Of a stretch of 64,000 nt of DNA, positions 57,269 to 64,000 are shown piece by piece (the stretch's first letter is position 1; the number at the start of each line of letters is the position of its first letter). The notes under the pieces were generated by a model, which saw only the letters and a list, made by a program, of their open reading frames with translations, did no database searches and had not been told where the DNA came from. The position numbers and the translations under genes are program-made. The stretch spans positions 95,774 through 159,773 of the forward strand of contig LLCB01000124.1 in the NCBI GenBank assembly GCA_001414345.1. The letters are read 5' to 3'. Origin of the DNA: Hymenoscyphus infarciens (lineage: Eukaryota; Ascomycota; Leotiomycetes; Helotiales; Helotiaceae).

Positions 57269-58740
57269 ATGGTCTCCTCTACTTTCTTGACACTGCTTAC
57301 AGCAAGTGCTGTCTTTTCCTTGGTATCAAGTACCTCACAAATCCCTCTCTTCAAAAACCTCCGCTCGCCCCGTCCCATAACCGCCCTTTCCTCTCCTCAA
57401 CGAACAAAAGCATGCATAGTGAACAGCAACAACGACCTCCTAACCGGCGACTCACCACTCATCCTCGAAGCCATAAATGACTGCAACAACGGCGGACACG
57501 TAATTTTTCTCCCCAAAACTACATACCTCATTGGTAAACCATTGAATCTTACGCATTTGAAGAACATCGATATCGACATCCAGGGAACGATTTCCTTTAC
57601 AACAACCACAACATACTGGCAAAAAGCAGTATTCCGTCTCGGCTACTAAAACGCAATCACCTTCCTTCTATTCGGAGGAAAAGATGTCTATCTCTATGGA
57701 GGTGGAACAATAGAAGGAAATGGCCAGGTATGGTGGGATTGATACGCACAGAAAAAGTCCATGCTGCGACCTGTCTTGTTCAATACCTTAGCGTTACACA
57801 AGGGAAGCATCACAAATATCAAAATGCGCAACTCACCGATGTGGGCGAATTTAGTAGCTAACAGCTCCGATGTCACATTTACCGATCTCGCGTTTTAGAG
57901 TGTAAGTAACAACCAGTATGTCGAGAAGAACACCGATGGTTGGGATATCTACCGTCCCAACGGGATCGTGCTTCAAAATTCGACGGTCACGAATGGGGAT
58001 GGTAAGTTTCACTCCATCTCTTCAACTTATGGTTGATCATTTTTTCTAAACTAACCTACACTCCTAAGACTACGTCTCTCTTAAACTAAACAGTATAAAC
58101 ATTCTCCTTTAAAAACTACACTGCAACAGGACCGATAGAATCTCGGTCGGGAGTCTAGGTTAATATGCTGATCGACTCGACTTCGATGAGAATGTGTTAG
58201 CGCGGAAAATTAGCATGTTCAATTCCGCGGAAGAAGCGAGGATCAAGGTCTGGCCTGATTCTTATTCTGACAAATCGGCAGCTTTGACGAGCGAAGGTAG
58301 TGGTATATTGGTGAGGAATGTTACATATGATAGGTTGTGGTTAGATAATGTGGATTATGGGTTGGCTACGCAATGCTACAGACAGGATAACGAGACGGCT
58401 TGTTTTAAGCACCCGGTTTGTTCCCCCACCCAAACTCCTTTCGTTTTTTGCTTGGGGAAATGATGAAGTACTGAAGCTGATCTTTTGCAGTCGAAAATCA
58501 AAATCCAAGATATGAAACATCCGCGGAAGAAGCAACAGAGTCTTCGCACCTCTAGTTAGACATCTAGTCTATTTAGGCCCAGATACCTGTTCAAACATTG
58601 TAGCAAAGAACGTAGATATCAGGAGTATCAACGGCTCAAATCTGGTGACGTGTAGGAATATCGATCAGACGAGGTTAGATTTGAATTATACGGGTTCTAA
58701 TTCTGTTACTAATTCAGACTATTGAATTGTTAGTTCAATT
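57269..58740 (+). pseudogene. GH28 exopolygalacturonase, killed by C-to-T type stops
   Basis: The start at 57269 has a signal peptide (MVSSTFLTLLTASAVFSLVSS). The GH28 exopolygalacturonase order is visible: [75 protein letters not shown] (the usual cysteine of DDCVS is tyrosine), a damaged SHGIS region followed by SVGSLG, ARIKVWPD, and NVDYGLATQCY with CFKHP. Stops interrupt it at 57647 (TAA), 57740 (TGA), 57896 (TAG) and 58161 (TAA). Every one can be a single C-to-T change of CAA, CAG or CGA; cysteine to tyrosine is G-to-A. The catalytic histidine is also lost. It is not functional. Confidence 0.85.
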
Positions 58741-59486
58741 AATAATTAATTCTTCGAAACGAAGTGAGAAAAGTAAGCTGAGTAGACAAAGTTCTAAGAG
58801 TCTCAACAATATATAGTTCATCTAAAACATATCCCTTTAATATAATTGTTCGAAGTGATTTAGAAATTAAGCCAGTTAAATAAACTTCCCAAAGTCTTAA
58901 AATCATATAGCACTATACTCAATTCGTTTTCATCTCAACTCCATTCATCGAGCACAAGTACCCGAGAAAGTTTAGCAACTATAGAAATCTAGCCATATAT
59001 TTTAACTTGGTTTTGCTATATGGTAAAGATTGATCAGGAGCAGAAATAGTACGGGTAAGCTTCAAACTCAAGACCAATCACACCAAGTCACCAAGAAACA
59101 CAAAGGCACATTGAAAAAGAAAGATATCCTTTCCCTCTCCTATCTAAACTAACCCTCGCCACCTATACTTTCCCCAAGATCAAAAACTCAGGCCAGAGCC
59201 AAGTCATTTCAAGCCTATAGATATACATGAGTATCGTGATAATTCTTCTTTTCCAAAAAATAATAACCCTGATAGTGACCGACTTCCTAGGAAGTAAGAT
59301 TTATAAAAAAGAACGAACGCCAGGGCCAAAAAAAAACACATCCTCATAAAGAGCAATGGTGGTAATATGTACCAGGCCACTCGGAACGCCACCATACGCC
59401 TCGCATGCCCAAAAAATACAGAACGCTCAATAAAGTCCTGGCCTTGAGTGTATAAAAAAAGGAGAGCAGAAACAAATGAGAAGAAC
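58741..59486. other. Intergenic region between GH28 pseudogene and GT90 gene
   Basis: No gene seen. It includes the 3' region of the glycosyltransferase gene on the minus strand and a mildly AT-rich segment near 58740-58900. Confidence 0.5.
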
Positions 59487-61512
59487 TCAAACCCCACCAT
59501 CAGGTAACAAATCCCCAACATAGCCCATCTTATCCCTCCTCTCATCACTCAGTCGGGCGTACTCGAGGAGAAGCCTTAGAACATAAATCTGCATATCCTC
59601 CGTCCTCAGGACTTTGTCCGCCCACTCCTGCCCCGCAAGTGCAATCTTCTCCGCCTTGTCATCATGCCCCGGAACATCAACATGCTTCCCCTTATACCCA
59701 ATAAAATACTCCATAATCCCCCAAAAATCCATGAATCGGTTATCCATGGGTACGAAATGGACCCAAGGCATCAGTCTCGAATCATGCCATTCCCGGAAGA
59801 TGGTCGCTTTAATGGGGAGGGATGAGGATTTGAGGAATCCACGGTAACGGCCGGAAAAAGAGTTGCCATCGATATCAGGGAGATATTTGCGGTCGAATTG
59901 TTCTTGGAGTTTTATACCATCCACTACTTCGAAATGAGGATCGGTGTGGTTACAGTCATCGCACATGAGATTGACGAATCCGGTGTCGGACCATTCGCCT
60001 GTCCATTCTCCTAATCGGCCTTCTTGTTGGGCGGCCAATTGATATTGTGTTGTTGGTAGAGCCCAGTTGGCGGGGATTTCTGTCCAAGCTTCTGCTCCTG
60101 AGATCTTGCTACCATTGGTCTGGGCGACAAATCGATGACGTTGAAATCCTCTCCAGTTATCCTTGTTGTTTCTACCTCCAGTTGCTACTCCACGCCAGAT
60201 TACTTTGTTCTGCTTTTCGTGCCATGGGGCTCCTGTTGCACCACCTCCCGAGAATCGTTCCTCTCCACTCCAGTACATTGGTGCTGGTAATAAAATCTCG
60301 TTGTTCGTAGGGAGTTTGGATCCACCAAATAGAGGAGAGAAAACTTTCGTCTCAGACACGGAGAGTGGGTTGATAAACATCCCATGGAGGGATTGAATAT
60401 CTGGTTGGTTGCAGAAGTCTGTGGACATGCTGTAGTTGGAAACGTAGCCCTTATATGTATGTCCTACAGCGTGAGTGAGAGAGATTGGCGGGGTTCCGTT
60501 GAAACTTTGCATCATTTGTGATTTTCGAGCAGCGCTATCTGGGTGACATCCTCGAATTGCAACTTGCCAATATGGACCTAAAATTGTTAGAAATGCTTGC
60601 GTACCGAAGTCGAGATGACTTACGAGTTTCTGTAAAGTTCTTTGGCCGAGCAACCACTTCTTTATCCATATCTTCACTCAGTTCCTGGAAATCGGACAAG
60701 ACTTCGTGAGGATCTGGCGTAGATCTGGAAGCTCTCTCAATTTCCATCAAACGATTAATCTCTTCCCAGGGAACGACCATTCTTGGTTCATCCATAGCAT
60801 TTAGAGGAATATCCATATCTGGCAGCATATCTTCAATCGTCTGGGTCATGTTCATCCAGATTTTTGTCCAGAACCAATCACTTCCTGTCTTGACCTTTTG
60901 TTTTCGGATGCTGAGTTGCATGTCGTAGACGTGGGCCTCTTTTCGCATTATTTTTGGTTCCAGTCCCCAGAAAGGTGAAAGATCATGGTAGATCTGATCA
61001 AAGAAATCCTCCACCATGATGACATTATTTTCTTTGGCAAAATCGTACCAGACGTCGAATCCTGGTGGTGGATGGCGACCTCTTCGTTCTCGGTAAGCCG
61101 CAGCTGCAGCCTTTACATCCTTGCTCTCCTTGTTTAACAAACCTGCTTGTGCCTTCTCTGCCTTTTCAATCAAGTCGTCGATCGGGTGTGGTGCTCGTGA
61201 AGGTTTCGATTGAGCGGCTACGGTGTGATTTGGGGCACTCGCGTGGAGATGCTCCAGGTGCTCGATATGTTCTGGTTCCTTTCCGTCGTGTAGGTCCAAG
61301 GGCGTTGGAGCGTGTGGTATATGCGATGGGGCTGGCGTAGTGTCTACCTCGATTGGATTCGAAATGGACGTGAAAGACCCGATTGAAGCTGTTAATCGCA
61401 GGTAATAGAGTATCCCGATGATACCAGCAGCTAAAAAGACGTATCGCATTAAACCTGCCGCTCGGCGCGGTGGCCCTGGGTATGTCATGCTGATGGGAGA
61501 GTTGAGTTTCAT
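59487..61512 (-). CDS. GT90 family glycosyltransferase (CAP10-like, type II membrane protein)
   Basis: Two exons, 61512-60624 and 60577-59487 on the minus strand, give 659 residues; the intron is 46 nt. A short cytoplasmic N-terminus is followed by a signal anchor (RYVFLAAGIIGILYYLRL, about residues 23-40), then a stem region. The catalytic domain covers the C-terminal half: KVIWRGVATGGRNNKDNWRG, HRFVAQTNG, KYLPDIDGNSFSGRYRGFL, SSLPIKATIFREWHDSRLMP and WVHFVPMDNRF. This matches the CAP10/lipopolysaccharide-modifying domain (GT90), including beta-xylosyltransferase CXT1 of Cryptococcus. Likely Golgi-resident, building cell-wall or capsule-like glycans. Confidence 0.9.
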
Positions 61513-63540
61513 GGGAGATATATTTAACGGGTGCGATGTGGTGATGTCGCCTTTGAGGAGGAGATGATCGCGAGGATTCGAGGAATGCGTGTCGAGAAGG
61601 CAAGGTTGAGTGAAGTTGGAATGATTATTGAGGTGGTAGCAGTAGCAATTTCCTCGTCATTAATATTGGTATGCGACGGGACGGGACGGGACAGCGCAGA
61701 CAGACTCGACAAACAGCGTATAAAGGAGTGTGGTGGTTGCGAATCCAAAAGAGGAATCAGACAGCCCAAAGCTAGTTAATCAGCTTAAATCGACATGAAA
61801 TCGCAGCGCATCTACGGTTGAAGATGGTGTTGTAGCAGACGAGGCAGAGAAGTTGAAAAATCAATGGGAGTCGCAGACGTTGTCGGTGGGATCGTGAAGA
61901 AGTTGAGTTGGTGCAGGTGGCAACGAGTGTGGGGAGGTGGTTGGTACCTTGAGTGGTAGAAGTGGAAGAGAAGGTCGGGTGGTGTGAGGTCAGGAAAAGA
62001 AGTGAGAGGAGAGGCTACGATAAGCGCCCTGGCTATGTTAAAGTGCCTGGCTAATGATAACCACCATACTTAGCTCGGTTTGAATTGCATTGCATATTAA
62101 TAGGATCGCTTAGCCGCACCTTTAATCCCTTTGAGAGAGACGGTCCCGCAATCGCTTCACATCACCATTTCCCAAAAGGGGTTCAAGGGTGGAAAAAGGG
62201 GGTCGTTTTTGGTGGCGGAGCTGGACGGCATCGCTTGGTCCGGGTACATCATACATCAGCAGAATTTCAGAATGTTTGCCTTCATCTTCTTCCAATTCTC
62301 TTCTCACATCATCTCCCATCACGAGATGTGGAGTGGTTAACCGTTTGCCCGTAACGTATTACGAGAGCCTTTTCTTCCTCTCATCTCGTGTTTATTTTTC
62401 AAGCATCCAGCCGTCTATCCAGCCCGCTTATGGAACGCACTACCATCGCTAATCTCTGGGTAAACTTCAAGGCTTTTCCAATATCAAGACTCATTTGCCG
62501 ACCCCTTAGAGCATGTGTCATTCTTGTAACTGCAGAAGTACAGAAGTAGGTAAGCACTTTCTTTTCTTCTAGCTGTTGAAAATATTTCAGAATTCAATTG
62601 AACACCAAATAGAGAGGGCTGCTGCATGACCGTATCTGGCTGAATCATCAGAAATTTCACCGCTTCGGTCCCGTACATACGAGGACGGGAGCTACTTGCT
62701 CGGTACTCCGCGCGAAGTCACCTGTGTAGGATAGGATCAAGTTGCGAGATATTCCAATTTCCAGAGAACTGAGAACAAGCTTCTCAGTCGTAACGCTTCT
62801 CACAGATCACAGCCACAGAGTTCTTACCAGCTGGCGGCGGTTTCCCTTTTTGCATCAGAACAACGCAAAGCTTCAATCTCACTTGCTATTATTTGCCTGC
62901 TTTACAACGAGTTAGGTATTCAATTGCGCATCGTTAGGCTGGAATACTGGAATACGAAATCCACTCTCTTCCCTCGTTGTTCCCATGAGCTATTTTTCAG
63001 TAATGTAGCCAACCAACTCCTGTGGTCGCGTCGGGTAGTCCTGACTTAACTTGCTAGTACACAAGCCCCACTAAAACCCCACAATCTCAAAATTATATTC
63101 ATAGGTACAAACAACGCCTCTTACAATCACAAATCCAGAGTCTGTTCGCCTGGCCTGGTCGGTTGAAGGTTCCATCCGTCGTAAGTAGCACCATAAAAAC
63201 ATCCAACATACCGGGTATTCTCAGCCTGCCTTAAGTGGCGGGCAGAGTTTTTGCTGATTTTTCTTTTTTTGGGAGACTATGTTTGATATATTTTTGATAC
63301 GCCCCCCTGGAAGAAACTACTACTCTTCAAAATCCAACCCGAGAAATCTTATCTGTACAAAATGCTTTCCTCCCAAAGTTGATTTCACAAGCCCATCCCC
63401 GCCAAACCCAACCTCCAAGTGGAGACTGAACGTGGGAACAAAGTTCAACCCGGCACCACCTTAGGCATACGACGAGGCCCTAACGAGGCCCACATCTTAC
63501 GCTTAGATACAGCCCTCGTAAAGAAAGGAGCGCAGCCTTC
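61513..63540. other. 2-kb region without a supported gene
   Basis: It begins with the promoter of the GT90 gene. I found no domain or intron-exon structure in frames further right (62085-62354, 62122-62322, 63279-63464). No tRNA was recognised. Confidence 0.5.
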
Positions 63541-64000
63541 TAGTAGATATATATATCTACTAAACTTTTACTAGGAGTAGATATATATATCTACTAAACT
63601 TTTACTAGTAGTAGATATATATATCTATTGAACTTTTAGTATTAGTAGATATATATATCTACTAAATTCTTACTAATAGTAGATATATATATCTACTAAA
63701 TTCTTAGTAGTAGATATATATATCTACTAAATTCTTACTAGTAGTAGATATATATATCTACTAACTTCTTAGTAGTCGATATATATATCTACTAAATTCT
63801 AACTAGTAGTAGATATATATATCTACTAAACTTTTAGTATTAGTAGATATATATATCTACTAAATTCTTACTAGTAGTAGATATATATATCTACTAAATT
63901 CTTACTAGTAGTAGATATATATATCTACTAACTTTTACTAGTAGTAGATATATATATCTACTAAACTTTTACTAGTAGTAGATATATATATCTACTAAAC
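63541..64000. repeat. Palindromic tandem satellite, at least 14 units
   Basis: The unit is about 31-35 nt, AGTAGATATATATATCTACT followed by a spacer such as AAACTTTTACT or AAATTCTTACTAGT. The first 20 nt are a perfect palindrome. I count 14 units before the window ends (13 complete), mostly intact at the palindrome and varied in the spacer. The array continues beyond the window. It could form hairpins; it may mark a structural or heterochromatic region. Confidence 0.9.

Noticed and set aside
1..64000. CRISPR array or prokaryotic operon structure
   Set aside because: The only regular short repeat is the palindromic AT satellite at the right end, with no unique spacers; the window is clearly eukaryotic (intron-split genes).
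63541..64000. Telomeric repeats
   Set aside because: The unit is not TTAGGG-like; it is an AT palindrome satellite.

Overview
The window is nuclear DNA of a filamentous ascomycete (Pezizomycotina). Most genes are split by short introns (about 45-75 nt, with GT-AG ends and often a CTAAC-type branch site). One end is an AT-rich, stop-riddled block typical of repeat-induced point mutation (RIP). The gene content (secreted plant-wall hydrolases, GMC oxidase, tannase, GH88, GH28, VAO, SAT4-type 7TM protein) suggests a plant-associated or saprotrophic Leotiomycete-like fungus. The class is inference.

Layout. 1-8.2 kb: RIP-degraded transposon graveyard with the 3' half of a Ty3/Gypsy chromodomain retroelement and five related LTR-like copies. 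9.4-10.7 kb: EVE-domain (THYN1-like) gene. 11.1-14.5 kb: tandem array of three minus-strand paralogues of a family I do not recognise, duplicated together with flanking DNA. 15.0-15.4 kb: a PIF/Harbinger-like MITE. 15.7-17.6 kb: two more minus-strand paralogues of a second unrecognised family. 18.1 kb: F-box/2EXR-like protein. 19-20.7 kb: tannase/feruloyl esterase with a frameshift. 23.2-25.4 kb: secreted GMC oxidoreductase. 25.5-27.6 kb: MFS permease. 28.1-29.7 kb: GH5 endoglucanase with GPI-like tail. 30.6-34.0 kb: divergent zinc alcohol dehydrogenase and lactonase-like metallo-beta-lactamase. 36.5-38.9 kb: secreted alkaline phosphatase. 39.4-40.9 kb: nested small palindromic elements and a second MITE. 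41.9-43.4 kb: SAT4/rhodopsin-type 7TM protein. 43.8-44.7 kb: second AT-rich island with a third MITE. 44.7-46.8 kb: an AAA-ATPase fragment abutting a broken STAND/NLR-like gene. 46.9-56.2 kb: MFS permease, GH88, GH5, FAD monooxygenase and VAO-type oxidase. 57.3-58.7 kb: a GH28 exopolygalacturonase destroyed by stops that can all be C-to-T changes. 59.5-61.5 kb: GT90 glycosyltransferase. 63.54-64.0 kb: a tandem satellite whose unit carries a perfect 20-nt palindrome, running off the window end.

How genes may work together (inference). GH88, GH5 and the dead GH28 suggest pectin/cell-wall oligosaccharide use next to a sugar-acid or vitamin-type MFS carrier. The divergently paired flavoprotein monooxygenase and VAO-type oxidase fit breakdown of phenolics. 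The 11-17.6 kb stretch, two small unknown families duplicated in place beside a RIP island, is the best candidate for something undescribed.
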